Positions 63,902-64,000 of a stretch of DNA of 64,000 bases are shown in pieces. The DNA is taken from assembly GCF_014395425.1 (NCBI RefSeq), contig NZ_CP060711.1:2480001-2544000 (forward strand). Direction: 5' to 3'. The translations under genes and the position numbers were made by a program. The notes beneath the pieces are model-generated. The model did no database searches, had not been told where the DNA came from, and saw only the letters and a program-made list of their open reading frames with translations. The DNA is from Thermomonas brevis (GTDB lineage: Bacteria > Pseudomonadota > Gammaproteobacteria > Xanthomonadales > Xanthomonadaceae). Position 1 is the stretch's first letter. The number at the start of each line of letters is the position of its first letter.

Positions 63902-64000
63902 CCTTCTCCCTCCGGGAGAAGGTGCCCGAAGGGCGGATGAGGGGACGGCGGAGCCGGCGGCACCGTTCGTGCCCGAACCCTCACCCGACCGCTCCCCGCG
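63902..64000. repeat. Palindromic intergenic repeat at the window end
   Basis: CCTTCTCCC and GGGAGAAGG form a perfect nine-base-pair stem (63902-63922), followed by a second hairpin in GTGCCCGAAGGGC. GGATGAGGG and the later CCCTCACCC form outer arms. It is the common CCTTCTCCC/ATGAGGG dispersed repeat of proteobacteria, and it is cut by the window edge. Confidence 0.75.

Overview
The window is very GC-rich, densely packed chromosomal DNA from a gammaproteobacterium, most likely a member of the Lysobacteraceae/Xanthomonadaceae (Lysobacter, Thermomonas or Pseudoxanthomonas-like). This is an inference from four things: protein content, the gshB-tonB-pilGHIJ-chpA gene order, an S-adenosylhomocysteine (SAH) riboswitch on ahcY, and xanthomonad-type palindromic repeats that are translated inside proteins. 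No integrase, transposase, prophage, tRNA, rRNA or CRISPR array was seen. No gene-free stretch exceeds about 210 bases.

Layout. 1-2351: end of a sensor kinase, then ilvE. 2367-14131: methionine/SAM-cycle genes spread among others. These are metF, ahcY behind an SAH riboswitch, and metK; metF and metK share an unusual AT-rich palindrome upstream. Interleaved are a hydrolase-LytS-LytR operon, an ABC-F ATPase and an OmpA-type lipoprotein with GSGT repeats. 14335-23569: a two-domain acyltransferase with an LpxH-like phosphoesterase, a membrane hydrolase split by an in-frame TGA, dusB, a DUF2167/membrane/DnaJ trio, recQ and dps. 23654-31502: hrpA, invaded by two palindromic elements and frame-broken, then relA and a TPR-like membrane protein. 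31550-39986: a double glycosyltransferase, mrcB, yoaA-tsaB and two small unknowns. 40041-53060: tonB, gshB and the Pil-Chp chemosensory operon pilG-pilH-pilI-pilJ-chpA-chpB-chpC, which controls type IV pili. 53074-58704: rsmE-bioA, nudE-cysQ, mazG and small membrane proteins. 58813-63871: a response regulator, a kinase with no sensor domain, and a MacA/MacB exporter.

Most notable observations. (i) The Pil-Chp operon has no pilK, and its ChpB has lost all three methylesterase catalytic residues, so adaptation by receptor methylation looks abolished. (ii) Six genes have a -10 hexamer exactly six bases before the ATG, predicting leaderless mRNAs. The same 12-mer also places the ahcY riboswitch at +1. 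(iii) One palindromic repeat family is translated in the same frame inside two unrelated proteins, a Uup-like ABC-F and HrpA, while another repeat breaks the hrpA frame. (iv) metF and metK share a candidate operator.

Positions, motifs and repeats were read by eye. Family assignments come from knowledge of the families. No database search was run.
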